A DNA stretch of 64,000 nt from Ryuthela nishihirai (lineage: Eukaryota; Arthropoda; Arachnida; Araneae; Heptathelidae). Below are positions 10,300 through 22,491 of this stretch, piece by piece; positions within the stretch are counted from its first letter, which is position 1, and each line of letters starts with the position of its first letter. The notes below the pieces were generated by a model. That model was not told the DNA's origin. It ran no database searches and was given only the letters and a program-made list of their open reading frames with translations. The stretch is from positions 54,833,751 to 54,897,750 of the forward strand of contig JAWZYU010000018.1 of assembly GCA_038380435.1 (NCBI GenBank), in the 5' to 3' direction. A program made the translations under genes and the position numbers.

Positions 10300-11970
10300 C
10301 CATGATTCTGCGTAACTCGTCGAAAAGACAGCACTTCAAGCTTCTCAGTAGTTAAGGTGGCGCTATAGTAATACATATATGCATAACCCTTCCGGTGCAG
10401 CTGTTTCCTTAACTACTCTTCTCGTTTCGTGTGATTCCGTTGATCAATGACTTTTCTCGACCTAAAAACCACAAAAAACTAGATAGTTTAATTAATTACT
10501 AACATGATTAGTAACATTAATTACTGGTATCATTTATTTTTTCTAGGACAAAATGCTACAGAAAAATATAACGCACAAAACTGAGACAAAGCAAACCACG
10601 CTAGAATCTTTTCTTATTTATAAATATATTGTAAAATTAACTAATCGATTATATATGTACACATTTATGTTAATTATTTATGTACTTATGAAATTTTGTA
10701 ATAAAAACTGTGAATAATTGTGTAAATAAACCATTTATTAAAACAAAAAGGAAAAAAAATTCAAAAAGGTGAATAAGGTATGCAAAAAGCAAGCAAATAA
10801 AATAACACTGCCGTTTAACGCGGAAATTCGTGTAAAGCGATTTTTTCCGGAATGCATCTCCTGCGTTAAATGGGGGTGGGGGGATGGGGGGTTATCTGTA
10901 TACATAAATATAGTTTCACGATATTACTCAAGATGCAAATAGCTTCTAATCAGATATATTGTAATTCGTAAATCCAAGTTTGTTATCACTTGCTGAATGA
11001 GGCATCCTGTGCATCGGAGTTTCCATACAATATCAGTAAACAAGCATCAGTCACCAGACTCTTAAACCTATCCGAAACCAAAGATAGATGAATATATATA
11101 ACCACTTTCTCCTTCTGAAGCTTATCACTTCATTTATTATTGACAAATTCTCTGTCTCTCGCAAGATACCTACGACGTATACTGCTGTCTGTCATATAGC
11201 TAACAATGCTGAGCACACAAACTAGATAAACAGACTGAGAGCCTGAGGGCCTGCTAGCACTTACTTAGTAGTCCCACCGCGACAAGAAGCATAGTCATAC
11301 ATGACTGTCTACCTTCACTTGATGCAGTCCCTAGTGTTAGTGGTTGAGGGGTACGCAGGTGTCCAGTACAGCAAGAACCCATCATCCCTTTCATTACAAT
11401 GCTCACATCGTCAACATAGAGTTCTAGGAAGAATACGAAATGATTTGATGCCGTGTAACACACGCGTCATTGAGCAAATGGAAGTTAAAGAAATTTAGGC
11501 ATTCTTTTTCTCTCATATAAATGCCGAGTGAGCAGAACTTCCGAAATAGAAATATTTATTCAAGCCGTAACGAAAAGAAAAATATTTTCGTTCCTTTCAT
11601 GTCAGTGGAAAATATTTCTTTTATATGAAACGAATCCAGTAACTGTGAGAGAGAAATCAGAAAGCTTCTGCTGAGGTGAAAAAATAATCATAATCAACTA
11701 GGGAAGAAGGAAATGAGGATTATGCTCGCGGGAAGATGGGTTATTAAAAGACTTGTAGATTCTTATGTAAATACGTGGGATATATCCATTTTACAATGGC
11801 TGTAAGAATTTTCAGAGGAAATTGGTTATTAGTGCGTTATTGGATAGCGATATGATTTGGTTAAAACATGTGGACTGACGATAGTTAAAATGTATGTTTA
11901 AACTTACAATATAGAGAGAGATATTCAACAAATAATATGATATTAAGAAAAAATTGCTCTGTTTATAATA
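10300..11970. other. AT-rich, no gene recognised
   Basis: A piece at 10808-10885 (GTTTAACGCGGAAATTCGTG followed by a G-rich run) resembles ends of pogo/Tigger-type elements but has no partner. 11240-11470 is more balanced in composition, with a short frame on each strand and no recognisable motif. Confidence 0.35.
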
Positions 11971-11977
11971 AACACAG

Positions 11978-12150
11978 TTCAGTGGCCGGGCAGTTAGCGC
12001 TCCTGGCTACTAATCAAAAGGATCTGGGTTCGAGCCAACCAGTGTTGTCTTTCTGCTGAGGTCTCGCCTACCTCACAGACCTTCTCTATGGCGTATTAAA
12101 CTGTCAGACTCTGTAGCAAGCAGCTGCTTGAGGGAATATATTATTTATCT
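11978..12150 (+). mobile_element. SINE1 copy, old and diverged
   Basis: Recognisable by GTGGCCGGGCAGTTAGCG (decayed box A), GGGTTCGAGCC (box B), TTTCTGCTGAGGTC and CAAGCAGCTGCTTGAGG, with a TATTATTTAT tail. Several deletions. Confidence 0.75.
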
Positions 12151-12639
12151 ATAAACAAGAAAAAACCTTTTGTTAGGAACAAAATGCAAAATATTTGCTT
12201 TTAAATTTAAGACACTATTTTTGCTAATCCCACTACTTTGGGGCATGATCAACTTTATATTAAGACGTAGTTCGTTTTTCTTTGCGTATTTTATATTTCA
12301 GATTATGTTATTCGTCTTGTAACCTGAAGAACGTCTTGAGACAGCTTTTGATATCTCGTCCGTAGTAAAGCAATAATTGCCTGTTCATATTAGAAGTTGC
12401 ATTGATATTTCTCTGATATTTTCTTTTCCTATATCAAAGTAATCTAAATTCTAATTCAATACTAATTAAACAATCTTTCCAAATTATTCGGGGAAAAATT
12501 TTTTATATTTGTAACATGTCTACTCGTATATCCTACTGAATTTATGTATTCAATGTGAAAAACGCAGTGAGATAGCAGTTACACCACAAGTGATTTCTTT
12601 TATACTAAAAGTTTAACTTTTCTTCCGTTCCAGATACAG

Positions 12640-12910
12640 ATTACCAGAAATGCACTAAAGTTATTGAAGTCTCTGTGCAGCTGAAGAGTTAAGTAGTTAA
12701 GTTGAAGTAACTGTGGAGCTCAGTAGAATGGAAAAATTCACTGACGTAACTGAATGTCATTTAGGTCGCTGATATAACACAGATTATGAAAAGTGCACTT
12801 ATGTACTTTAATTATAGCTCAGAAGAGCTAAAAAGATAAGTTTATGTAACTGAAGTGCCTAGTAGAGCGGAAGAAACAAGTTGAAGCAACTGAAGATCTC
12901 AGTAGAGCTT
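12640..12910. repeat. Degenerate minisatellite
   Basis: Loose repeats of a 30-50 base unit containing GTTGAAGTAACTGTGGAGCT and CTCAGTAGAGC. The same vocabulary occurs in the opposite orientation at 15470-15610. Confidence 0.45.
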
Positions 12911-13430
12911 GGACACATATTTTAATAAATATAATTTTACAACAGTGAATTTAGTACGTTGAACGCTTAATTTATTTTGAAATATGCTAGATATATCATG
13001 TGGCAATCTTTTGAACTCTGTGACAGGTAAAATATTTAACATCTAGAGCAAAGAGTTTGCGCAAATATTCATCCAGTTAAACGATAATTAAAAAATTAAA
13101 AATTTGAAAAATATCTGTCTTCCTATATGGTGGCTAAAAAGTAGAAAATAAACCTGAAGCACATGATGGTGCAATACAGCCACTGAGTTCCTATTCACTT
13201 CAAAGGAAGATAAGGTGTCGACAATCTTGGTAAATAAGTAAATCGCTGACCTGTCTTTCTTTGAAGTGAACACGAGCTCAGTGAGTGATTACACCATCAA
13301 TATTCTTCAGGTTTATTTTCTACCCTTTAGAGCCCATATAGGAAATATGTATTTTTTTTTTAATTTTTATATACTTTTCTTTGTCACTAAAAACACCTAC
13401 TTTTAAAAACCTTCATTTAATATATGACTC
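12911..13430. other. AT-rich, no gene seen
   Basis: No support for coding. A short minus-strand frame at 13088-13273 has no features. Confidence 0.4.
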
Positions 13431-13439
13431 ATAAACATC

Positions 13440-13940
13440 GACCACATTTTTCCTCCCTTTTGGAGTCCTGTTTGATGTAGTCCATGATACCGGATATGTC
13501 ACAAGCTTTAATTTGCGATATGCCTTCTTAATGTCGAACCCCGCCAAAATCGAACCCTCTTTTTACCAAGGGGGAGAATAGTTGGGGCAAATTCGAAATA
13601 TTTTACGACGGTCATTATACGAGCTTTTATTTGACACCTAACGTAACTGATAGAGCAGAACGTCTTTCATGCTATCCGTTTTTAGGAAGAATACATGGGG
13701 GAGTCGCTATTTATAGCCTATGAACCACCCAACGTCAGAAGTTTTCATTTAAAGCAGAGTTTGCTGCTTTCCGCACTCGAGTTTCGCATATATAAGGGAA
13801 CAATCGTTTTCATATTTCCCACTTTTTAGGGTGGAAGAAAACATGGGGGTCAATGTTTATGAGCCTAACACTCCTCATGTCACAAGCTTTCATTTGACAC
13901 ATAAACCACTAAGTTTCTTCATCGCGTTCGATAGATATGG
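13440..13940. repeat. Degenerate tandem repeat, period about 120-140 bp
   Basis: The word (CACAAGCTTT)(A/C)ATTTG(A/C)... recurs near 13499, 13619, 13739 and 13879, each time followed by a variable stretch and a T-rich 'TTTTTAGG' block. The array ends in GACAAACTGACAACC-type words. Confidence 0.45.
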
Positions 13941-14120
13941 TGGAACAACTGTTTTGATAAATCCACAAACCGACAAACTGACAACCAAAAAACCAACAAA
14001 TACGACAAAGCGACAAATTTCAAAGCGAAAAACAATAGGAAGATTAGATAAAAACAGTTAATTTTTTTAGACATAGCTTTTCCTTTGTCACACACTTTTT
14101 TATCCTCCCCTTCTCCATAA

Positions 14121-14330
14121 AGCCGTCCCGTGGCCGAGTGGTTAGCGCGCTTGGCTACTGATCTACGGGACCTGGGTTCGAACCCCGGGTAAGGCATGGA
14201 TGTATGTGTCGTTTTTCTGTTGCGGTCCTGCCATCCTCTCAGTCCTTCTACTTTGGCATATAAACTGACAGGCTCCTGTCGGACCTCTGTGGCAAGCAGC
14301 TGCTTGAGGGGGTATTTATTTTTATTATTA
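14121..14330 (+). mobile_element. SINE1 copy, good reference copy
   Basis: Box A GGCCGAGTGGTTAGCGCGCT and box B GGGTTCGAACCCC are intact. Flanking direct repeats TTCTCCAT(A/G)A lie at 14111-14120 and 14331-14340. The body includes two inverted short words (CTGACAGGCTCCTGTCGG) and the tail is TATTTATTTTTATTATTA. Confidence 0.9.
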
Positions 14331-14582
14331 TTCTCCATGAATTCTCTACAAATTTCTTTACAACTAAATACAGTATTATATTAAATAACTAATTAAATGT
14401 ATGAAACTGGGATTATGAATTTGCTACTGATTAGTTTAAAATATTTTTATCGTTCAGTTCAAAGAAATTAAATTACAATAAGATTACCGGAAACAAATGT
14501 ACGATGTGTAGTTAATACATTATCACAGAAAAAATATCCTTAGACAAGAAATACTTTAAATAATGAAAAAAAAAATGGTTTT

Positions 14583-14665
14583 CCTGACCTGGATTCGAAC
14601 CCAGGTTTCCCGCTCGGCATGTATCCGGGAGACCTGGTTTCGAATCCCAGTCAGAACGATGTTTA
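14583..14665. other. tRNA-like fragment with box-B words on both strands
   Basis: GGATTCGAACCCAGG (reverse) and CCTGGTTTCGAATCCCAG (forward) face each other across about 45 bases around CCCGCTCGGCATGTATCCGGG. It does not fold into an obvious complete tRNA. Probably a remnant of a third tRNA-derived SINE. Confidence 0.35.
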
Positions 14666-14839
14666 TTTTAATATTAGCATAATTCTTCAAACGAGACATG
14701 CCATTAAAAAAAAGAAAATTAATACAGATATTCAAGGGTTCAAATGCAAAGTGGACAAATTGGAACTCAATAATAAAGGATTTCTTTATCTAGAGACATT
14801 GTGCATTCTTGTTGAAACATTTGTTCCAACGTGAAGCTA

Positions 14840-15460
14840 GCAACAGGATACCCTGTTTGTAGAATGACTTTGGCTGTTATTTTAAGAATTCTGTGACCAT
14901 GAGCTATACTTCCTTATCTGACTCGAACTTTTCTCTCTTAATGACTTTTTTAGAGCAAAACGTATGGAAATCACCATGGAGAGTGGTCAGGACTGTAGGG
15001 AGATAATTCCAGTAACTCCTGAGATATTCATTTAATATTGTTACTGCTAATTAGTCAGTAGGAGTGGGCGTTGTGATGCAATAAAACAACCTTCTTACTC
15101 AAATGTCCTGGGAGCTTCGATTTTATTACCTGCCTTACACCGGCTCAAAATTTTGCAATATCGTTGCGAGTTGATGGTGTCATCACAGTCCAAAACTTCA
15201 ATCAACAGAAGACCAAGAAAATCAAAGGAAAACATCATCATACCGCACATTGTTCAGCTTTGAGATCTTTTTCATTCGGAGATTGTGTGGAATCCACGCA
15301 GCATCTATCAAACTCAAACTGTTGCTTGTAACTGATTCTAATGTTGATTAGCTCCTTCTAAGTATATTCGTTACTCGGTGTGAGGGCACAACGTTCACTC
15401 AATCTATTACCCAGATATAGGGCTTGTCCCCTTTTCATTTGAACCTATGTAAAGCCTGAT
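14840..15460. other. No gene seen
   Basis: Mixed composition, stops in all frames, no repeat shared within the window. Confidence 0.35.
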
Positions 15461-15538
15461 AGGTTCCTATGTTTATCTTCAGTTTCACTGAGCACTCAAT
15501 TGTCTCATTGAACTTCAGTTACCTCAATTCATTTCTTC

Positions 15539-15600
15539 ATAAGTTGAGGTAAGTGTGGAGCATAATCTTCTGATTATGCTCCACACTTACCTCAACTTAT
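15539..15600. repeat. Near-perfect 62-bp hairpin
   Basis: Arms 15539-15567 and 15572-15600 are exact reverse complements over 29 bp with a TTCT loop. The vocabulary of the arms (TTGAGGTAAGTGTGGAGCAT) is that of the degenerate minisatellite also seen at 12640-12910. Confidence 0.95.
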
Positions 15601-15620
15601 CTCTTCAGCTTTACTGAGGG

Positions 15621-15935
15621 TGCGGGGGGCTGGCTCAGTCGATATTGCATCAGGCTCGTAATCTGAAGTTCTCAGGTTCGAGTCCCGCCTGGACCAACGT
15701 TGAGATTTATTTCCATAGAACTGTACTCTCGGACAACGATGGGCTTGAGAGAGCTATACACAGTGGATGTTAAAGAACACGCTACATGGTATTGACGGGA
15801 GTCTACCACCTGTCTCCTAACAGGTGACCAGCGGGTCCCTTTCTCTTAACTAGCTTTTAGCCTTGGGATCCTTGTGGCCTGGTCATTTAGCATATTATAT
15901 GCACAAAAAAGTGGCGCTCAGAGGTAAAGCAGCAA
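15621..15935 (+). mobile_element. SINE2 copy
   Basis: Preceded by a G run (GCGGGGGGC). Head GGCTCAGTCGATATTGCATC / GGTTCGAGTCCCG, body shortened by small deletions, end GGCGCTCAGAGGTAAAGCAG. Confidence 0.85.
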
Positions 15936-16329
15936 CAAATTCATTTTTTAATGTTAGCTTGACACCAAGGAAAACATCGACTGCAGAAAAAGCTTTTACC
16001 TCTTCGTTTCAAGATCTCGGAATCCTGTTTGAAGATATATCATTTCGTTACTAATTATTAATTTCTTATCTGAATCAAAGCTTGCATGATCACTTATTGA
16101 ATTTTACTGTCCTTGTGTTTCTTATTGATCACGATTCTAGTTCCAAATGGATCTTCGTAAGAACCAGAGTGAATTCCAAGTGTCTTGATTTACTTAGGAC
16201 TTCTTTGATATGAAATTAACTTTGCTTAAAGGATTTCTTTCGAAAAATTAAGAAACTTTTTAAACACAAGCAACATTTCAAGTATGGAATGCAAAAATAA
16301 AACAAACGTGAAATATTTTATTTTTACTA

Positions 16330-16800
16330 ACTCCTTTTCCTAAAGCAGCAATGTTTAGACCTCTCCTTTGAAACAACGCCTATATGAATTACAAGTATTT
16401 TATAAATTTTTCCTACAGCAACAAAAGCACCGAGCTTACTAGCTGTCTCCAGAATACGATGCAAATGATGAGTGCTCCCTTTTAATTCAGAAGCTTTGAT
16501 TCGAGAACATTTATTACACGGCCTAATTGCTTCAGTCTCTTGGGAGAATTCCTGCAAAACATGCACCATTTCTTGAGAACTGTATCTAATTAATCCAGGT
16601 AGTTTTACATCTTTTACTGTATTTAAAATGTTAATTTAAATTTTTCTGCACATAATGCTGTGGAATTAAGATTTGTAATATCTTTATTCATTTTAATAAT
16701 CAGTCCATTTTTCCAAAGTATTCGAAGCACCATCGGTAGCACATGTCCCACTGAGTATGTGCTTTAGAAATTCCGCCCTAAACTTTTCATTTCTTCATTT
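16330..16800 (-). pseudogene. Unrecognised open stretches, possibly hAT-like transposase remnant
   Basis: The minus strand has a short frame with HILSGTCATDGASNTLEKW (about 16795-16705), which recalls the 'TDGA' segment of hAT transposases. Downstream (16569-16327) an 80-codon frame contains NKCSRIKASELKGSTHHLHR (residues 19-38). They are not in one continuous frame. A decayed transposase is my preferred reading; two exons of an unknown gene is the alternative. Confidence 0.2.
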
Positions 16801-16869
16801 GAAATCTTGTAGTGCCTGTCTGCAGTAGATGTGTGTAAAGGTGAAACTGATATGAATTCATTTCATTCA

Positions 16870-17775
16870 TCTATCTATTAACATGGACCGCGTATATAGG
16901 CAGGGTTACTGATATTCTACAAGGCTTGAACAGCTTTCTACGAAAGAGGGGAACTTTAACAATGGAAAATTTTTAAGTGAGTTAATTTTCCAATATTTAA
17001 TTAAAAGCTCTGTTTAAAAATGTAATATAATATTATAGTAATATATTTTTTTTATTTGTATACTAATAGATTATTGAGTAATTTTAAACTATTTATTAAC
17101 GCTGCTACTAGTCAAATTTTAACTAATAATTATGCTCATATTGTGAAATATTTTTTCAAATACGTTATATTATTAAAATTTAAAAAGTAGTTATATGTAT
17201 TTTTTAAACATTAACAATCAGCTTTAAATTATGAAATAATATATTAACAAATCATATTTAATAAATTATTTTCCTTTGCCTTTCTAAACTGAAAAAATTG
17301 TAATTAAATTTTCATAAAAATTTAATCGCATAACATATTAGCCTTTTTTAAATTTCCATCATTGAATGAAAAGCTGTCAAGTTCCGATACTATCTAGGTA
17401 ATTAGGTTTACCGCTATTAACTTATCAATTAAAGCATTAGAGGAATACATTTCCATGGTTTCGTTCTTTAGATTATATCATTATTATGAATGTCGCTTAA
17501 CTAATCATCTACTGGTAATATGTGCTTTTGGAAAAAATTCAATTTATTTTATTAGAAGAATAACAATGCTAGTAATTTTAAATATATACATCATTAATGT
17601 AAACAAGCTAATTTGGTTAATTGTAGCGCAATGTCAATTGCACGATTATGATCTTAACGCATGTACGTTATACGATTACGAATTTCTTCTGTTTGATTTA
17701 CATTTGTAATGTAATAATAAACCTCTCTACCAAATTCCATTGCTGTCCCTTAAAATACTTCGAGTTATATAAGAA
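16870..17775. other. Very AT-rich, no gene seen
   Basis: Long A/T tracts and no repeat family that I can match. Confidence 0.45.
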
Positions 17776-17784
17776 TTCATACAT

Positions 17785-17813
17785 TATCCTTTAATTTTGA
17801 GCACCAGTGTAGT
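17785..17813 (+). repeat. Isolated Tc1-type terminal repeat
   Basis: ATTATCCTTTAATTTTGAGC and the following ACCAGTGTA are identical to the right end of the element finishing at 19078 and in the same orientation. It is a relic of a second copy whose body is not recognisable. Confidence 0.7.
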
Positions 17814-18059
17814 TTCCACTTAATATAGTTACAATAGTTTATTTGCAATTTTGTACTGTGGATCGTAATATCATTATCACATAATCCAACTCAAGTATTA
17901 CTCATTGTGCTACAATTAACCAAATCAGTTTGTTTGTATTAATGATATATGTATTTAAAATTACTAGCATTGTTATTCTGCTAATAAAATAAAGTGAAAT
18001 TTTACCAAAAGCGCGTATTAGCAGTAGATAATTAGTTAAACGACATTCATGATAACGTT

Positions 18060-19078
18060 ATAGTCTAAAGAATGAAGCCATGGAAATTTATACCACATGA
18101 GGTCGATAAGGGCTCTTTCACAAGAGTAAAATCCGGACCGACGTTTCCCCAGAATTGCCTGACATATGGGTTCAGAAACTCGTCTATGTACTGCGGGGAA
18201 GTAGTAGAGGCACTCGAAAAGATGTGCAATTCTGTACGCTCGTTCGTCATGATTCCTGCCCCAACCACTACGCCGCAGTCACCAGAGTAGTCACTTTCTC
18301 TGATTTTCGAGGGACTGTTGCGGATCCCTGGTTCTCTTCAGATGCGAATCAGTACTTAAGCCGAATCGCGATTCATCTGTGAACGTAACATGCGCCCACT
18401 GGTCTGGACTTCACGTTAAGTAACTCCATGTTAAACGAGCTCGCCGGGCGGAGGGAGTTAGAGGAAAACAAATAACAGGTCTCCTGGAATAATGGCATTG
18501 CTCACTAAGTCTCCTGTAAAGAGTTTGCCTTGAAAGTCTTGTCCTCTTAGCTGCTGCAAGCTCCAAAGATAGTTGCTAGCGGTCATCACTCCGTTCCGTC
18601 TGGCAGTAAAACTCATGTAGTGATCGTCTGTAGCAGTTGTGGCTCTGGGACTGCCTTGTCCTAGTCGAAGACGAGCATCTCCTGTCTGTTGAAACTGTCT
18701 CTAGAGTCTTGACAGGATATTTTGTGGAACATTCAATGCTCTGGAAACTTCCGTCTGCGACTGACCTGAGTCCATCCTTCCAATCGCTCTCCATCGCTGA
18801 AAATCAGCCATGCGATGTCTTCGGGACATAATCAGCTCAACGTGCCATTGAAGTGAAGGCAAGAGTAGCCTAGAACAGCTACAAGCTGCTAGTAGACTTG
18901 CTCGTCTTTTTAACACATTCCTAATTTGCAAAATGTTCCGGCTTACATACGGCAACTATAAATGCGGGATAGTTTTCCGCGTAGCGTATTTTCAATGTTC
19001 GCCCATTTTCAATGCATTCTTCTACATATATCGGCAAATATATACTTCAATTATCCTTTAATTTTGAGCACCAGTGTA
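18060..19078 (-). mobile_element. Tc1-like transposon, broken, left end missing
   Basis: The right terminal repeat is at 19050-19078 (reverse: TACACTGGTGCTCAAAATTA). On the minus strand the N-terminal DNA-binding part starts MSRRHRMADFQRWRAIGRMD (near 18831) and continues TEVSRALNVPQNILSRL. A C-terminal part reads IMTNERTELHIF and YIDEFLNPYVRQF (18253-18130), which in the family precedes the second catalytic aspartate. The middle is frame-broken, and the end with the second D and the E is missing at about 18060. Not functional. Confidence 0.75.
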
Positions 19079-19194
19079 TTTTCTATGTTAAGATTCATGT
19101 TCAAAACACATTAATTTTGCACTTGAAATTCAATGACTTGAACTCACTGATATTCTGTGTTATGCAGGTTAGGATCTATGGGTGGGAGCAAGTG

Positions 19195-19445
19195 GCTATG
19201 CCCCCCCCCCCCCCCCCCTTCAGACTACTAATAAACAGGTAAAACAGTCAAAAATTATGAAACTTATTCATATTTCGTGCATTTTTTTATCAAGAAAATG
19301 TTTAAAGATCTGTAAAACGAAGGGGAAAATGTTATACTGCATTGGAAATCCAGTCTCTTGTTCCCCGAGACCCCTTTTACATTTTTTCGGCTCGATTGTG
19401 CTTCTTGCCCCCATCCCCTAGATTTTGTTCTAGATCCGGGAGTGG
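19195..19445 (+). repeat. MITE-like repeat family R3, copy 1
   Basis: Starts at a run of 18 C (19201-19218) and ends CTAGATCCGGGAGTGG. It shares the sequence AAATCCAGTCTCTTG...CTCGATTGTGCTTCTTGCCC with 45065-45290 and, in reverse and more diverged, with 31185-31440. Confidence 0.65.
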
Positions 19446-19895
19446 TCTTATGTACTGAGTGTTATAAATCAAATACAAATTAATGGAATAGTTCTTTTTT
19501 GATTATACATAAAAACATATAGTGTAAGAATTGTGAACTGCGTGTGCATTAACTGTTTTACGAGGCTATATCAATGTTTATCAACCGTGTTTCATAAGCT
19601 TTTAAAAAAAATTAAAAAATTTAATCAATGGTAAACTTGGTAAAATGGCAGAATAGAAAATGTTTCAGGATTTTGAAATACTGGCTGCATTCACATCGAC
19701 TGTAAAACATTTCTTGATGAAGCATTATATTTTAACTATGATCGAATATGCAGGTCTAAAATTATTATTAATTTTAAATAATACCAATTTGTATTTCTTG
19801 CACATAATTATTATATATCAGTTTTTCTGAAATAATCGCATGGTGTATACGAGTAAAATTACATTCAAATCGGTTTCTTGAAAATTTTTCGATAG
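19446..19895. other. AT-rich, no gene seen
   Basis: No support for coding or for a repeat shared in this window. Confidence 0.4.
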
Positions 19896-19898
19896 AAA

Positions 19899-20463
19899 TA
19901 TACACTGCCTGGCCAAATTATTAAGAGCATTGTATCGTGCGCGAAGTACCATGAAATATGTCAATATATACACAATTTTCTTTCTGACGTTAGTATTCTT
20001 CGTCGCTAAGAAGTCCTATAAAAGCCGCAAAGGTATGATAGGAAGCAAAATCAAGTGCCACGTGGGTAAAAAAAATTATCTGACTGACTTCGAAAGCGGG
20101 CTCACCGTTGGACTGCGATAGAGAAGAGCATTCGTAATTGAGGTGATGGAACTCAGCGAAAAATCACGGACATAATATCCCAAGCATATGGAGAATGGCA
20201 ACGGTCTCAGAAAACTTCCATCAATTGTGGCAAATGTGGAGGAAGAAGCTCTGACGGAAATAGGACAGATGTTTGTTGTCAGGAACTGTGCGACGAAACA
20301 GAACTGCAACAATTAATCAGCTGAGAGAGATGACAGCTAGTGGTACTTCAAAACCCATTTTAACTAAACTATGTGCAGAGATTTGAAAACTCTAAAATTT
20401 GGGAACTTCTTCATACGACGAAGGATTAGATAGGTGTGCATAATAATTTGGCCAGGCATTGCA
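19899..20463 (+). mobile_element. Short Tc1-like element with transposase N-terminal remnant
   Basis: Terminal inverted repeats ACACTGCCTGGCCAAATTAT (left) and TAATTTGGCCAGGCATTGCA (right). Inside, the frame K-N-Y-L-T-DFESGLTVGLR (about 20073-20120) is the start of the paired-like helix-turn-helix of Tc1 transposases. The catalytic part is absent, so this is a non-autonomous deletion derivative. Related copies: 25178-27725, with a second right end at 22975-23060. Confidence 0.8.
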
Positions 20464-20689
20464 TTAAGAACGTTTTGGCGAATATATGCCAATATTATAC
20501 GAAACCATTTCACCAGGAGTTCTGTTTAAAGAAATAGATACCTTTTGGTATTTCGAGTGAGGCAATTATTAATTCATTTATCCAAGCCGAAATATAGAAA
20601 GAAATAAAGATGGGGAGAGGGGGGGGGGACAAATTTTAGTTGAAAAGAATTGGAACGCCATTCGGGTATAATTTTACCCTTCTGTGTCT

Positions 20690-21975
20690 GTGGGTTTTTT
20701 TAGCAAAAGTATTGAAAACTACTCAAAATGTGTATATATTACACTAATACGTACACTAAATGCAGGCATTTATTTGGATTTAAAAAATGCATTTGATTTG
20801 GTAAAAATTACAAGATTTTATTCGATGAACTTTAATATGGGAATCAGAGGTATTTGTTATTCATGGATTTCATCTTATCTATCAGGTTAGATTTATCAAA
20901 TCGTTAAGTTAAATAATGAATTAAATGATATTTTATCCATTTATATTGGTGTGCCTCAGGGGTCAGTATTGGGCCCAATTTTATTTAACTGTTTTACCAA
21001 TTTTTTATATTAATTTTTGTCGTGAAATAATCGCATTTGCAGATGATAATGTCTTATTATATGTTACTGATAATGATTTACAGATGTCTCAATATATAAA
21101 TAGTGATATGCACTTACTTTATAAATGGTTATCAAATAACAAACTGCTTCTAAATTTAAATTAGACAAAGTATATGAAATTTTCACTCAGTAATAGGTTA
21201 TCTGAAAACTATTAAATTAAATTCCATTCCTGTGGATCAATAGGTGACTCAAATTGTATTTGTCCATCAATTCAAAAGGTTTCTGAAATTAAATATCTTA
21301 GTGTGGTTTTTGACAGTCAACTAACATGTGAAAGTCACATAAATTATATTATGAAGAAGCTAAAATTTGCTATAACTAGTTTTTATATATTAAGAGATGT
21401 TTTAAATAGGAACTCTTTAGTGATGTATTATTTTTCATGTGTACCTTGTCACTTAAATTATGCCATTCATAGATGGAAGGTACAAATTAAATGCAACTTG
21501 AGGAGATTGGAAATATTATAGAAATGCATATAAGAGTGATGCTAAAAAATCAAAATTGACTTGTTCTGCACCTTTATTACAAGATTTAGGAATATTACCG
21601 TTGAAAGGTTTATAAAAATTTGTCAAATTTCCAAATGAAAGCATCTGATTACTGGATCAGAGAAATTGAAAATAAATTATTATTTCGAAGATTACGTAAA
21701 GCAACGTTTAAACAAAATGTTCTGTATATTGGTCCAAAATTATATAATAAATTAAATAGTGATATTAGATCTTTAAATAGTGAAATATTGTTTTAAAAAC
21801 ACATCTTTATCTCGCTTACGAAGTTGGAAAGTTCTGCTTATTTACTTGCATAAGCTATGTCAGTAATATTTTTTATTTTTTTATAATTTTCCAACCACAA
21901 ACAAGTTTACGTAAGAGGTTGCAGTTGCTTAAGTATATTAATAATTGTATTATATGGTTGAAATAAATTTGAATT
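20690..21975 (+). pseudogene. Decayed non-LTR retrotransposon (jockey-superfamily type RT)
   Basis: Split frames give IYLDLKNAFDLV (motif A, about 20770-20805), GVPQGSVLGPILFN (motif B, about 20948-20990), FADDNVLLYV (motif C, about 21036-21065) and WLSNNKLLLNLN followed by VVFDSQLTCESHINYIMKKL. Several frameshifts and stops separate them. The 3' end is ATAAATTTGAATTTGAATAT near 21963-21982, a short-repeat tail typical of this group. The endonuclease is missing, so the copy is 5' truncated. Confidence 0.8.
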
Positions 21976-21980
21976 TGAAT

Positions 21981-22470
21981 ATTAGCGATGAGTCCGGGCT
22001 CAATTATTTGAGCCCGCACCCTCCCCAGTCCAAAATTATTTAGCTCGAGAGCGCAGGAGCCCGATTTGTGGAAGAAATTCCTATGACATTTTATAAGATA
22101 TATATGCAGAAATGCATGTGTCTAATCATTTATTTCATTCTTATATTATTCATTATAATCATTTTAAGACAAAATTAAAATGTTAATACTATGTGAAGCA
22201 AAAAATATTAGAAATTCTAGTAGAAATTTTAAGTTTGTTTCGACTTGAATAAGATCATTATAAACATCATTGTTTATAATATAAAATGTGATCCATCATT
22301 ATAAAACCAAGGAGCCATTCATTTATTAATGATTGAGAGCATAAAAAGTAATCAAAAGCTACACGATGTTTATTTTTAATTATTAAATAAAATTATATTT
22401 AAGTTTAGTTTTTCACAATTACAACAAATGTTTGAAATTTAATTTATTCTGAGCTCGAAACCGAGCTCAT
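21981..22470. mobile_element. hAT-like MITE, family H1, uninterrupted copy
   Basis: Ends TAGCGATGAGTCCGGGCTC and CCGAGCTCATCTATA are inverted. The internal sequence matches the two halves of the copy at 25753-27303. No coding. It begins exactly where the LINE tail ends. Confidence 0.65.
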
Positions 22471-22491
22471 CTATAATAAATAATAATACAT

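Noticed and set aside
19201..19218. Run of 18 C as a SINE2 5' end
   Set aside because: No SINE2 sequence follows on either side; it belongs to repeat R3 or is a simple repeat.
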